A stretch of 21,020 bases of DNA from Choristocarpus tenellus KU-1152 (GCA_964200185.2 CAXNAD020000364.1:1-21020); one strand, 5' to 3'; counted from the stretch's first letter, positions 1-10,604 are shown. The notes: generated by a model not told the origin, from the letters alone. A program made the numbers and translations.

Positions 1-180
1 TACCCACCCCCAAGCACAGTGGATCACTGAAAATGGCATTGAAAAATGACCATTATTTTAGTTCTACCTCTCGGAACAGATTCAGATCTATTTCGGAACA
101 AAATACTAAAACCAAAAATCCCCTCCAAACAATTATATCCAAAGGTTCAATTTGAACCATGCATCATTGGATAGTATTTG

Positions 181-202
181 TATTTGTATTTGTGAAGAAA
201 CG
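181..202. repeat. Short microsatellite (tttgta)n
   Basis: Roughly three and a half copies of the 6-bp unit gtattt. Nothing else is recognisable in 1-460 apart from this and the hairpin at 360-428. Confidence 0.8.
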
Positions 203-359
203 CCCCCCGAAAAAAAGTGTAAATTCATAACACCACAAATTTAGAGGGAGTATATATGTTTATGTATGTATGGTGTATACCAAGGTGTCACAAATATGTA
301 TTATATTATGTCTATACAAAGGTGTCACCACTAGAAGACTACTAGTAGGTAACATCACC

Positions 360-428
360 TTTTCCAATCTGGTTCTTAAGGAACCTGAACAATATCTTTG
401 GTTTCTTGTCCAAACCAGATTGAAAATA
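360..428. repeat. Inverted repeat (hairpin)
   Basis: The arm ttttccaatctggtt (about 360-374) is answered by aaccagattgaaaa at about 413-427, with about 40 bp between. No coding or mobile-element context is evident; it may be a small palindromic element or chance. Confidence 0.5.
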
Positions 429-460
429 CTGCAAGTAATACCACCATCTGTCACATATGA

Positions 461-604
461 TATCATTGTACTTCACTATGTAGTATCATTGTACTTCACT
501 ACGTAGTATCATTGTACTTCACTACGTAGTATCATTGTACTTCACTACGTAGTATCATTGTACTTCACTACGTAGTATCATTGTACTTCACTACGTAGTA
601 TCAT
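461..604. repeat. 23-bp minisatellite, six full copies plus a 6-bp partial
   Basis: Copies start at 461, 484, 507, 530, 553 and 576. The first differs from the others by one base (ctatgtag instead of ctacgtag); the last five are identical, which indicates recent expansion or homogenisation. Each unit ends in the palindrome CTACGTAG, so the array presents five evenly spaced palindromes. The partial seventh copy runs into unique sequence at 605. Confidence 0.97.
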
Positions 605-963
605 CTACTGGAAGACAATGGATCTCATCTTCCCAGAAACCACTGTTAGCATCAATTTGGTCCAGCACGGAAATTGCTGCAATGTTTCCTATTTCATTTT
701 ACTTGCAGCCTCGGCACAGCAACTAATTACTGTATCATCTACTCCAAGTGGCAAAAATGTGAATGAGTCAATCAGCCTTCAGCAAGGGACTCACAAGGAG
801 CCTGGAGTAGACAGATTTCCTCTTTTCACTTGATTTCCCTTCACAAGAATTGAGCAAGTGAGAATCACAACAAGGTGTCATAATGTGCAATAACACTCAG
901 TCCTCATAATCAACCATTGCTCTTGCCTTGCCCTCTTCTCCATCATGGCTATCACCTTCCCTG

Positions 964-1330
964 TCATTTGGGAGGCTTGTGTTTAAAGGAAGTAGCCACA
1001 GTGCACATATCTGCATGTTTTGATGTGAAAACGACACATGAGCAGCTGATCCTGTTATTACCATTCCCTGTAAATTCATCTAATGCACCTTTCACTTTCA
1101 AACCGTGTTTAGTAATTGTGGGTTCAACATTGCTGCCTCTAATGTGCTGAACTGCCTAATATTGATCTACCACCAGATTGCACCATGTGTACTACACAGT
1201 GGGGATTCCCACGATATAAAAAAACTTACGTGATACTATAAAAAATATTATTCCCTCCACAATATTTTGCATGCATCTCAACAATATCCCCAATAAACTC
1301 CGGAGTATAAGGTTTCACCAATGGTCCATG
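964..1330 (-). CDS. Last two exons of an unidentified minus-strand gene
   Basis: One open frame on the minus strand runs through about 1224-1330 (contains KPYTPEFIGDIVEMHAKY) and ends at a canonical donor, AC|GTAAGT, at 1223-1218. Joining it to the acceptor cacattag at 1142-1139 restores a Thr codon and continues for 57 codons (SNVEPTITKHGLKVKGALDE, later RISCSCVVFTSKHADMC) to a TGA at 964-966. The phase match, good splice sites and amino-acid composition suggest real coding sequence. I do not recognise the family. The 5' limit of the first exon is unclear: the frame meets TAA just upstream of 1330 and no in-frame AG acceptor lies between except a poor one (ccggag). It could be the far 3' end of the PPIP5K gene or a separate gene. 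A small possible exon lies upstream at about 1540-1573 (YKKEQFELVVK). Confidence 0.45.
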
Positions 1331-1399
1331 TAGATGAAATTAGGATTTCTAGGAATAGACCTTTGCTAATCAGTGAGGAATTAGGAGTCTTATCTTACA

Positions 1400-2990
1400 C
1401 TAAAGTTGCAACCGCTGGAATAATTCACTTGCAAATATTTTTGATTATCACTAAAAATACACAGGCTGCTTTACCCTAGAATACTAAAATGGTTCCTACT
1501 CTTAGGGTAGCACTAGTATACAAGAGACAGCAACACACCTTTACAACAAGTTCAAATTGTTCCTTCTTGTAACTACAACGAGAAGATGAGAATCACCAAC
1601 ACCAACTGAGACACGATTATATAAAAATAAAAAGGGTTCTCCTTCAATTGCTTGAGCTATAGCCTGTGCAAACCTTGCTCAGGATCTACTGTGGATTTTC
1701 CTCACTTAAAATGATGCAACCGGGAAACTCAGAAAATGGTATGTAGTACATGGGGAGTATAGCGTGGGAGTGGGGCTCTGAGGAAACAAGGACAAGAGAT
1801 GGTGACTTGTACAGGCATACATCACAGAGGCTCACTATTATGTGAATCCAATTATACTCCTTTCTCTGTTGTGATTCTTTATCACTCTACCCACCTTGGA
1901 AAATAACTAACCACCTTTGTTTTTTCCACATTAAAACAATGCCGTAACACGTAAGGGTGCTAGCACACCACTGAACTTTGAAAAGGATCTTTTGACAAAG
2001 ATATTTTTTGATAACTGCTAATAAAGGAGTGTCATTCCACACAGTGCAGGGTTGGCAGAATCCTGACCAACAATGAAGTGGGGTGTGTTTATCTATCACT
2101 TCAGGTCTTTCGATGGGAATACTTTTTATTTTGTAAACATGTACATCTTTTGCCACCTTTTTTCTGTCATGATTTACTGCAAATTACACACAGCCTATCC
2201 ATATTACAGGTGGTTTTTTCATTATAAGCAAACAAGCAGGGAAATACAAATCCTTTCCCAAAATTCAAAATGATGACTGAAACACTTAATTCGAACTATC
2301 AAATATACCCATCTATCAATCCAACCCACATAACCTAGAGCCCTTCATCACACTGGGCACCTAAGCAGGTTGTGGGCCAGTCTGAATCATATAAAGTTAT
2401 AAGGACCAATACTGAACCAATCAAAAGCATATGGAAGCAGGGCAGCCGTCAAAGGGAATATTTTTCACATTCCCAGGTCAATGAAAGACACTGGGAAGAC
2501 AATCATTTCCTTCCCAGATCAAGGAAGGGATATTGGCTAACAGAGTAAGTAATCGTGATGTGTACTGATTGTCTTGTTTGTCATAGTGAGTAAAATCAGC
2601 AGAGAGGTGGGTCAACCATGGCCCTTTTGAGTTTCAACATATTTCTACAAGGCTCATCACAGTAGTGATTTCACATGTTATGGGAAAAGTATCTTCTCAA
2701 TACCGGTATGGTCTACCACTAAATACATCATTTAGCAGTACACACTAGGGTGCACAATTAAACAAATTTCGGGTGCGGTAACAGTAGCACTTAGTAAAAT
2801 GTAAATTAGTACAATGTAAATTAGCAAAATTACAGTATGGCACATATGGTACATTGATCACACTGATTTCCACAATATTATGAGTACTGGACAGTGTAGT
2901 GTGTTAACTCCACAGATTTTATATTTTGATTGTATGTATTTTGATATTTGGGCTTTATGGTACAGATGGTGCAGTAGAGGTCCCACGACT
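1400..2990. other. Non-coding or unassigned stretch
   Basis: AT-rich DNA with no domain I recognise. A minus-strand frame stays open from 1886 to 1689 (66 codons, ends in TAG) and another with an ATG spans 1887-2156; neither has both a convincing acceptor and donor nor any family signature. They could be exons of the gene that ends at 964, but I cannot support that. Confidence 0.5.
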
Positions 2991-3014
2991 TTCCACAATG
3001 CCCTGAATGTCAAA

Positions 3015-3155
3015 TATTGAGATACCACTGTTCCACCAGGACAGACAATCGCATGACTGCCTACCCCAGTTTGACACTCTGCCTCAGTGGAACAACGGTA
3101 TCTCAATTTGTCGAAAAAATCAGAGGTTAAAGGATCAAATCCTGGATGAACCACT
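3015..3155 (+). repeat. Hairpin element with tRNA-like A and B boxes (possible SINE or MITE remnant)
   Basis: An inverted repeat begins with ttgagataccactgttccac at 3017 and ends with gtggaacaacggtatctcaa near 3107. The right arm and the next 45 bp carry tgcctcagtgg (about 3079-3089), one mismatch from the Pol III A-box TGGCNNAGTGG, and ggatcaaatcc (about 3134-3144), which resembles the B-box GGTTCRANTCC. Their spacing suits a tRNA gene, and the block ends in tgaacca. No 7-bp acceptor stem can be formed, so this is not a functional tRNA. A tRNA-derived SINE fragment is one reading; a chance match within a MITE is another. Confidence 0.35.
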
Positions 3156-3564
3156 TTCCTAACATCCTGCGTCAGAAGGAAATATACAATGTGACAGGGA
3201 GGGTCTCGGGTACAGCACCAATGGGAAGCACTAAGATTTAAAATGACCGCTCAGGAGCACGTGATTAGTGGGGTTTTGACCCACGGAATATGTTGGGTAG
3301 GTTTCAAGTCTCTTATTTTTGTCAAATATTGAGACCTTGACTGGACCTGCCATCATGAATTATTGCCACCTGGTTCTTGATCCTATTGCTGTGAGAAAGT
3401 GAATAGAGATGTGTCATCTGCAGTGTGTGCCACATGCATTTATATTAATATTACTATTATATTTTAAAATATATCATATAAAATATATATTTTTGTATTA
3501 GTTTGAGAGATCCCAGACTAGTGGTTGGAAAGTAGTCAGAAAGAGGCAATACATACAAGTTGAT

Positions 3565-3629
3565 AAATACAACAAAGTAGTACTATAAATACAACAAAGT
3601 AGTACTATAAATACAACAAAGTAGTATAG
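3565..3629. repeat. 22-bp tandem repeat, three copies
   Basis: Copies start at 3565, 3587 and 3609 with the unit aaatacaacaaagtagtact plus two bases; the third diverges at its end. The surrounding region (3160-4890) is AT-rich and I see no gene in it. Confidence 0.9.
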
Positions 3630-4680
3630 AAGGGGAAAAAACACAGCACAAGAAGAAGCAAAAAGGAAGAAGAGTAATTATGACATCATGACACTAACAA
3701 AGAGAACACACCCAAGTATACTACACTGCTACTTACAAAACTCATACGCTGTACCAGGTCCATCAAGTTGAAAAACATCATACACTACATGTCACACAAA
3801 GGAAACAAATGGGAGGGAAAACAAGGATATTGGGCAATTAAACTACACTTCCATGCAAATATACAACACAAAATAGTACATACTAATGAAAGCACTACAT
3901 AGCATGTATCATCAGTACAGTATAATGACAGATGTGGACAGTTCTGCACTGTATTTGCTATTTATTTGTTGGTTAAGCAGTAGAGGTTCTCTCACATTCA
4001 ATAGGGTACTTGTGGGATTTTCATGGTACAGTAGGGTAGCAATTCTATAGTCAGAATCCTACATTAAACCACAACAACAAAACATGCAAGTACAGTACTA
4101 GCTACCACACTAATCACTATAATGACAAGCCTTGCATTTTTGGACTTTGTGCAATGCACACCATACCTGTGCCTGAAATGCAGTCAACCAACCCCCCCTA
4201 GTAGGGTGTGACTGTAGCAAATGATTAGGTGTGAACTACTGTTGCCTGAATGCACACTCCACAGTGCCCAAAGCACATAAAATACACAAGGCAGTGGCAA
4301 GGGGGTCCTTAAATCTCAATGATACCCCCCGCTTAGATAGTAACCCTCAGTCAAAGGTCAGGCTGACACTGTTAGGACTCAACAGACTGAAGAACTTATA
4401 AATTTTCACGACTCTTTTTTTCTCAGTGGTAACAAGGGATGAACCATCTGATATTGAAACAATATAAATAATAGCATAGGAAAATGCACACATTATATTC
4501 AAGGCTTTGATTAAACTCAGCAGATAGTAACTGAGTTGAAATGAGCACAGAGAGCATAGTGCCAATATCTGGCCACCTACTTGGTTGACATTGGCTGTGT
4601 TAATGGTAATAAAATGAGCAAGGTTTCACCACTTTGTCCCTAGACACTTTTGGAACCTTCTGAGAACAGAAAAAACATTG

Positions 4681-4716
4681 ACAACGCCTCCTGTAATCGA
4701 GAAATGAAGGCGTTGT
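4681..4716. repeat. Perfect 9-bp-arm hairpin
   Basis: acaacgcct and its exact reverse complement aggcgttgt, separated by 18 bases. It lies about 180 bp past the last traced PPIP5K exon on the minus strand. Function unknown. Confidence 0.7.
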
Positions 4717-4895
4717 ACAAATGATCAGGTTAACTGGTATTCTGTGATTACTCATCACTCTATTTGGCTAGTGAGAAATCACAAGTGTCAGCTTTTCAGA
4801 CATACTAATGTATTTATAATAGGTTTAAGTTAGAAACAACCCAACTGCTTTGCTTCTACGTTGCTTTTGTCACTCAAACTCTCTCGTGTTCTCAC

Positions 4896-7800
4896 CTGTG
4901 AAGGCGAAGAAGTCCTCCGCGACCTGCGTCTGGGTAGAGTGTCCTGCGGAAGCTACCACCAAGTTCCATTGCCTGCTCCTCCCCTAGTTTTGTCAGCTCC
5001 CCACCCCACTTAAGAATAAGGAGGAGACTTCTCCCTTTAATCTTGGCTGCATTTGTTGTCCCATTCCCGATCCCACCATTGTGTGGTTCTTGTTCAGATG
5101 GGGGTATGTCATCTCGTTGTAGAGGTTTTAGTTGAAGCTTGCGGTTGATGCCTGATATTTCCCAACGCTCCAGCACATGTCGTATTTGGTGAAGCTTGGA
5201 TAGGGAGTCGTGGTCCTTCTCATCTGGTCCCTGATATGCAATGAGGGCTACACACAGTAAGGTACTGCAGCCACACAAAAACAATACTAGTACTAGCATT
5301 TACTTAGGGGCATCATAGATAAAGATTATAGATAAACATTATAGATAAACATCATAGATAAACATCAAAGATAAACACAACCACAGGCGCCAATGTACTC
5401 TTCTGCAATGTGAAGCTGTGATTTTCCCACGTCAAAAACCTGTGCTATTTTAGCATGAAACAAGTATTTCTTACATACAAGACGCAAGGGCAAAAGGATA
5501 TCAAATGATGTCAAATGTGGACGAACCTATTAAACAAAACCTACCAGAGACTCAATGAGGTCCACTGTGGTGGCCAAGAACTGCTTAAGCTCCATTTTTC
5601 CTTTGATCTTGAGGTCCTGCCGGTGACCTGCACCATGGTGCATGTTCTCTTAGAAAGGAGCTAAATAAAAATTACTCAACTGCTGACTTGGGTGTTGTAA
5701 ATGTACTTCTTCCAGACCCATTCATTACTAGTCTGTAAAATGTTTTGTGAATTGACTAAATATAAAAATGAAAAGAACCTGCAACAGAGGGTACAAATTT
5801 GTACCAATGGAATGAGAAGATCAAGGTGAGTAAGGAGAGCAATAAATGCTCCGTACACATAGTCGACAGGAAATGCTTGTTGAGAATATCCAGAAAAGTC
5901 CTCCAACACAATCTCCAAGTTGACAATGGACATCAAGTGATCTCAGTCCCTTTTTTTTATGTACACCGGGGTGAATGTTTCTAGAAATTGATATCCAGGT
6001 AAGTGAAATATTCTTCCGAAGTATGTATCATTGTTGAAGTACAGTGCAGCTTACCAGGGGAGTATTTATCATAGAAGTCTAGATAATGTTGAAAAGATGT
6101 CTTCATCTTCATTTTTTGCTTCGGTGTCCTATCTCCATGTCGAGCAATAGTGATCACACATCGCAATTCCTCTAGGTGCTTGCCCTGATTTGTGAATCGC
6201 TGATTGCCCTGAAAATATTATACCAGTTGAACTCTTGAGCTGAAGCAATGAACATCTCTAAAAAACTGATAAAATCACTTCCAAGAACTAGTATGGCTTA
6301 GCCCAGATCTTTCCATGGGGGAGCGGGGAGGTGCACAAGTGATGAAAAAGATCCAACAGATATCAGAAGACAAAAACTTACATGCAATTCACAATAGCTC
6401 AGAATTTTGTTGATGTCCACATTCCTCAAAATGAAGCAACTTGAGTAGTTTTTTAGATTGTCCATCAGATTTCAGATACAAGTTGGCACAAATTGATATA
6501 GCCTACCAGTGTATGTGGATTATGATGTAGGATGAAATCTTGTTTTCTTCCTCCTTGCACTCAACAAATACGACAAACATTGGTCCTCTTCATGCAACCC
6601 TGGCATTTTCCTGTTAAGACCTGCCACTCATACAACAACTACAACATGATAGAAACCTCAACTTGATAATCCTTCATTCACAAGTCTATGCAACTCCCCA
6701 TCCTCAAGTACAATATGATACCAAGTAAGGTCATCTTGAGGATTCAAAGGGGAGGGGAGTGGTCCCCAACAATGACACTGTGGACACAAAACACATACAC
6801 ATTCCACATGGATAGCACCAAACACACCACATCCTGGGAACAAGATATTCCATGGGTTCTGATGAGTGAGGAAGGTTTTGCTACTACAGCAATATCCACA
6901 ACCATTGTGCACACCTTACACTACTTACACTACTTACACTACTTACATGACTTACATTACTTGAGGTCATTGGAACAGAGTTTATCCGTGATCCCAGCTG
7001 CATATCCATCAAGTTCCTGCCCCACACAGTTAGGAAGTGTAAACATTTTAGGACAGAAACACATCAAGTTAAATAATCAAGAATTTTTTATTTGTACTTG
7101 ATTACAAGTACAAAAATCAAGAGGCGTGAGTCAGCAGTCTCAATCTCCATGAGAAGAGCGCACATAACACGCACTCACACAAAAAATAACCAATCAAAAG
7201 TTGCCCCTCAATTTCGGTTTTGATTCATCGCAATGTGAAAAATCGTAGTGATTCATCCAATTCACAGCACAATCAATTTCACAACAACGCAATAACCATG
7301 AACTCAGGCATGGTCTCTGCAGCTTTTGTCGCACAGTATAAACATAACTACGACACACCTGTTGTAAGGGGTCTCATTTCCATGAGGCACAGGCAGGACC
7401 GCAGGTGATTTAACCATATTCTGACCAGGTTTAAGAGCTGCCTGGATGAACTCCTGCAATAATTGAGCACAATCTTCAATGTACCTGAAAGGAGAAGGGA
7501 TGGCGTAGTCTCAACCACACTTCCTGAAATGGAGTGTGCGGTGGTTTATGACATGTTGGAATGTTGGAAGACATCAGTTGAAGACCATACTACATTCTTT
7601 CTTCAGTGCCATGGCAGTGACCCCATGTTGGATACTTACTTGCGATTATTCTTGACAAAGCTCCATCCATTGACATCACAAACAAAGCTGCGACCATGCA
7701 CACGGAGAATGTCAAACCCACACACACATTGCTGGAAGGCAAGGGTGATCTTTCTTGCATAGTCTATCTCCTCTTGAGACAGGATTACAGGGTACCTGAA

Positions 7801-10604
7801 GGGGAAAGGGGGGCAGGTTGTGCTACAGAAACAAATTTGCCTTGGCCATTGAAGCTAGGAAGTCATCCCATAAATTCTAAATAGGAATATAGAAATGGTG
7901 TGGCATCAGGTACATTCATATATGAAATCTCAGGAGCGTTGTAGCAAGAGTAGGATTGAATTGACCAGTCTAGAATATGTACACTCTGGTTTCTAAAGTA
8001 CCTTTGGAAATGGGAACATATATGCATATTCAAAAAATCTTTCCTGCAAACAATTTTCAAAAAATCAGCCTAGGAGAAAAACCAAGCACCAGGAAGTCCC
8101 CACAGGTATGTGGAATTAATTGCCTGCTTCAAAATTAAATTGATCATCTACTTCAAAATGTGATGGTAGCGACTCAAAAAAAAAGTTTTCACAAAGATTT
8201 GATACAACTAATGACAAGGTGATTTCATACAAAGTCTAATTAATGGAGAGGCACTATTTCATTCATTCTTGTGCTTAAGTAAGTGGAGTTAAAACACAGA
8301 TGGAAAGGAACAGGCTGACAATCTTTGCTTGACTACACAGCAAAACTCTTCCACATTTTCTTTAACTGTCACAGCTAATAAGTCCAAGACAAAATCTTGA
8401 AGAAAAGTTTTGCAAGTCCGAAGGATGGTATTTTTACTGCTGGAAATTCTAACTGCCTTCAGAAATGCATTGTACATCATTGTCTAAGAGAACCATACCT
8501 TATCTCCTTGCCCTCAGTGTTCCTATTTACTTTCCCATCAAGTGTGGGAGACTTCCGTGCTTCAGCATGCCCATAATCTGGCCCCACTGTGTATACCTTT
8601 TTCAAGGGAACAAGGCATAATTCTAGTTTGATGCTAAATGAAAACGATCAATAAAATATTCAAAGACATTTACCATACAAAGGTCTCAGCCACAGTTTCC
8701 ATACCACAGATGCAACAGGAAGACCTCTATTGGAAAGGAAAGCAAATTCAGGCACTACCTTCACATCTGTGCCCTGGGTTTCCACGAATGCTTCATAGAT
8801 GTATGAACCCTCCCTGCGAATTTCATTTATCTCTGGGTAGAATTCGCTGCTCCTGTCACCCACCTGATTTGATTCGAAATATTTCAACATGAAGTACACA
8901 GTGTCACTCCACATATTCTTTTGAGTACTCCATGTTTGTCAGAGGTTGATTCCAACTGCAACATCGCACATTGAAACAAGTTATCCAACCCCATAGCCCA
9001 TCCATATTGAGTGTTGACTGTAATGCAGAACTCACATTGAACCAACCCTTAAGGTCACATTTCAAATCACAAAGAGCAAAAACTGGAAATCTATCCTTGC
9101 AGTCAAAAAATAGACAAACCTTCCTGAAAAGTCGCTTAGAACCTCCTCCAGCACTCATGGGATAGTAGATGTGAATGTTATGATCCTCGGCATTAACTGG
9201 TTTCTCCACAAATGGTTTGTGAATTGTGGTACCATTTACCTGAACAGCATAAGTTGTCAATATTCACTATGCTGCTCTTGATATACATTCGTTGGTTTGA
9301 GGGTTATTTCCATTTGTGGGTATCATGCGTCCACCATTTTGAACCGTCAGTTGGCATTCATCCATGGCCCATCGATAGTATAAAATTACTGAAAAAACTA
9401 TTTTTTGGTCGTATATTGCTTACCTCAATATAGTCATCTGCCTCGACAATTACAAGGTCTTTCGGATCAACTCCGTTGTATCTGTCAAGGAGAGGATAAA
9501 AGGTCAGTAAAAGTGAGGCGGACACTGTTTGGAGCATGAACAAGCAATAGGTCATTTTACGTAGCAGTTGCTTTGTGTAAGTACTGCAATGATCCATACA
9601 ATCGACTGTGAACCTTGGCAAGTACAAATCATACCTATCACGGTTGGCATAGACGTTCTCAGGAATGGGTATCCGTTGCTCCTTCAGCAGGTCATACACC
9701 TGTCGAACGACCAAACGAGAACCTTGTAAGCACAGCAGAAGCAGTGCAGTGGGTGAACATCATCCACAACCTTCAACGAGCACTCACGCGTCGGCGGTCA
9801 CGCAAGGTGTCCTGGTCAAGACTGTTTAAACAGTAAGGCTTTCGAAGTTCAACGTACGCCTTGGCCTTTGCAATGGGAAATCCTGTTGAATAGAAAGCGA
9901 TGAGACAGTCGCACTTTGCACATAGGGCGATGCAGTGAGGGAGACGAGAGCTAGTATCAGAGGAAAATAAAGCGTAGATCAGTGTCGTGCAAATTAAGCA
10001 TAGCTGAAAGGTGCAAATGTGGTGCAGCAGCAATCACCTAACCAGTAACGATTCGGGCAATGGCACAGTAGGTTGAGTGGAGAAGATTGGGTTACCTTAG
10101 GCCATTGCTCCACGGGCTCGTTGAGAATGCATTGATTGCCGAAGAATATCACCTGGGCATAATCGAATGACGTTTTCAAAGGTTGGAGAAGTACGACATA
10201 CAAAGAATTACTTACTTGACACCAAGCTCGAAATGAGAAGCAGAAACGAGGATATTTCGCTTGCTGGTCAATTGCATGTAAGCATCCTTGTGCTTTGTAA
10301 TGCTTTAGGCCCATGGGCAAAACGCGAGGTTAATACTTCTCGACAAAAAACTGGGTGTTGATTTAGCCATCCTAGGGATTAGTTCAAGAGGTCGTCATAG
10401 ACAGCCCTTTCACAAAGGTTTTTCACCTACGCCAGGTGCAAATACCTCGAATTTGCTCAAACGCGAAGTGATAGCCTTCATGTGCTTGGACATGGCTTTT
10501 TTGTCCATGGCACATACGCCCACTACAACCCTGCAATCTGCACGGACAAAGGTTCCCCGCCACCAAGTTTCCAGCCCATCCCAGCCTTTACCAGGAAGTT
10601 GCAT
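4896..10604 (-). CDS. Diphosphoinositol pentakisphosphate kinase (PPIP5K/Vip1 family), 14 exons traced, 3' end not found
   Basis: The PPIP5K/Vip1 family phosphorylates InsP6 or 5-InsP7 at the 1-position to make inositol pyrophosphates; its C-terminal phosphatase-like domain reverses this. The product is normally cytosolic. Exons (minus strand, high to low): 10446-10604, 10096-10152, 9788-9913, 9635-9699, 9424-9481, 9120-9239, 8759-8863, 8499-8596, 7640-7795, 7359-7484, 6956-7016, 6055-6208, 5545-5627, 4896-5230. All have GT-AG borders and matching phases, giving about 567 residues. Seen: [11 protein letters not shown] (exon 1), [11 protein letters not shown] (exon 2), [13 protein letters not shown] (exon 3), KPFVEKPV and [10 protein letters not shown] (exon 6), GSYIYEAF and GTDVK (exon 7), [17 protein letters not shown] (exon 8), CGFDILR and [11 protein letters not shown] (exon 9, residues 288-313), [13 protein letters not shown] (exon 12, from residue 400), [24 protein letters not shown] and GLLRLH (exon 14). 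The family name is secure. The exact start is less so: ATG at 10604 is in frame, but a good acceptor (gattgcag) just before VVVGV would allow an upstream first exon. The last exon ends at donor GTGAGA after GLLRLH, in phase 2, so the gene is not closed here. Confidence 0.93.
5315..5379. repeat. 13-bp tandem repeat, five copies
   Basis: The unit atagataaacatc is repeated with 1-2 base changes at 5315, 5328, 5341, 5354 and 5367. It lies in the 314-bp PPIP5K intron between exons 13 and 14, on the 5' side of the branch region of that intron. It probably arose by slippage. Confidence 0.92.
5790..5805. repeat. Perfect 16-bp palindrome ggtacaaatttgtacc
   Basis: It lies inside the PPIP5K intron 5628-6054. 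It is symmetric over all 16 bases; no known site is recognised. Confidence 0.85.
6209..6955 (-). other. Longest intron of the traced PPIP5K gene (intron 11)
   Basis: This 747-bp intron lies between the small linker exon 6956-7016 and the exon with the [10 protein letters not shown] motif. Its acceptor, atattttcag, is the clearest in the gene. Open frames inside it on both strands show no homology I recognise. The only structured element I see is the donor repeat at its 5' end. Confidence 0.75.
6914..6961 (-). repeat. Tandem array of 9-nt repeats, each a 5' splice site, at the end of PPIP5K exon 11
   Basis: On the minus strand, exon 11 ends with codons AGT AAT, followed by five consecutive 9-nt units. 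Four begin with GTAAGT (plus-strand acttac at 6950-6955, 6941-6946, 6932-6937 and 6923-6928) and the fifth with GTAAGG (6914-6919). I placed the exon end at 6956 because this donor gives the phase needed by exon 12 (6055-6208). Each further donor would lengthen the exon by exactly three codons (V-S-H or V-S-S) without breaking the frame, so all are equally compatible with the downstream exon. Which donor is used cannot be read from the DNA. Confidence 0.8.
7091..7114. repeat. Perfect 10-bp-arm hairpin
   Basis: tttgtacttg, loop atta, caagtacaaa. It lies in the intron between PPIP5K exons 10 and 11 (7017-7358). Function unknown. Confidence 0.85.
7796..8498 (-). other. PPIP5K intron 8, no coding content recognised
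   Basis: This 703-bp intron separates GKEIR (exon 8) from YPVIL (exon 9). The split arginine codon AG|G is restored exactly by the proposed junction. A minus-strand open frame at 8289-8480 looks faintly like the CGFDLL block, but the true block is present in exon 9, so I treat the frame as chance. Confidence 0.75.
8499..10604 (-). other. ATP-grasp kinase domain part of the PPIP5K gene (exons 1-8)
   Basis: These eight exons carry most of the pre-ATP-grasp and ATP-grasp kinase core; exon 9 (7640-7795) completes it with DVNGWSFVK, which in this family holds metal- and phosphate-binding residues. All family blocks occur in the expected order with no frameshift or stop. Introns here are short: 293, 182, 88, 153, 184, 256 and 162 bp. 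Donors are GTATTT, GTAACC, GTGAGT, GTATGA, GTAAGC, GTTTGT, GTAGTG and GTATGG, so the donor consensus beyond GT is loose. I infer an active kinase domain from the intact motifs; activity is not shown by sequence alone. Confidence 0.88.

Larger units (their letters stand above)
3160..4895. other. Stretch downstream of the last traced PPIP5K exon, no coding sequence recognised
   Basis: By family order the next exon should encode the STYRHDLKIY and SDEGRVQ blocks. I searched the plus strand for the reverse complement of the codons for YRHD and DEGR and found no match here or further left. A minus-strand frame around 4347-4565 is open but has no family features. A 9-bp-arm hairpin (acaacgcct at 4681-4689 and aggcgttgt at 4708-4716) is the only structure noted. 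Confidence 0.55.

Noticed and set aside
306-330. YRH-like codons on the minus strand, considered as the missing PPIP5K exon
   Set aside because: The neighbouring residues do not fit the family block and no acceptor in the right phase precedes them.
1300-1370. Reassigned stop codons (TAA/TAG as Gln), which would extend the first unknown exon upstream
   Set aside because: All glutamines in the PPIP5K exons are CAA or CAG and no in-frame TAA or TAG occurs in about 567 codons, so the standard code is preferred.
1689-1886. 66-codon open minus-strand frame
   Set aside because: It lacks an in-frame donor before its stop and has no recognisable motif; a frame of this length is expected by chance somewhere in a 21-kb window.
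2336-2360. DEG codons on the minus strand, considered as the SDEGR block
   Set aside because: A stop follows two codons later and the flanking residues do not match.
2858-3154. 98-codon minus-strand ORF
   Set aside because: It is read across the hairpin element with no protein family features; it is better explained as repeat DNA.
6688-7101. 137-codon plus-strand ORF with repeated HYLHYLHYL
   Set aside because: It is the antisense reading of the splice-donor repeat and neighbouring exon and intron of the PPIP5K gene.
8289-8480. Minus-strand ORF in intron 8 with a segment resembling the CGFDLL block of PPIP5K
   Set aside because: The genuine block is in exon 9 (7640-7795) with perfect phase, and the nucleotide sequences of the two are not similar.
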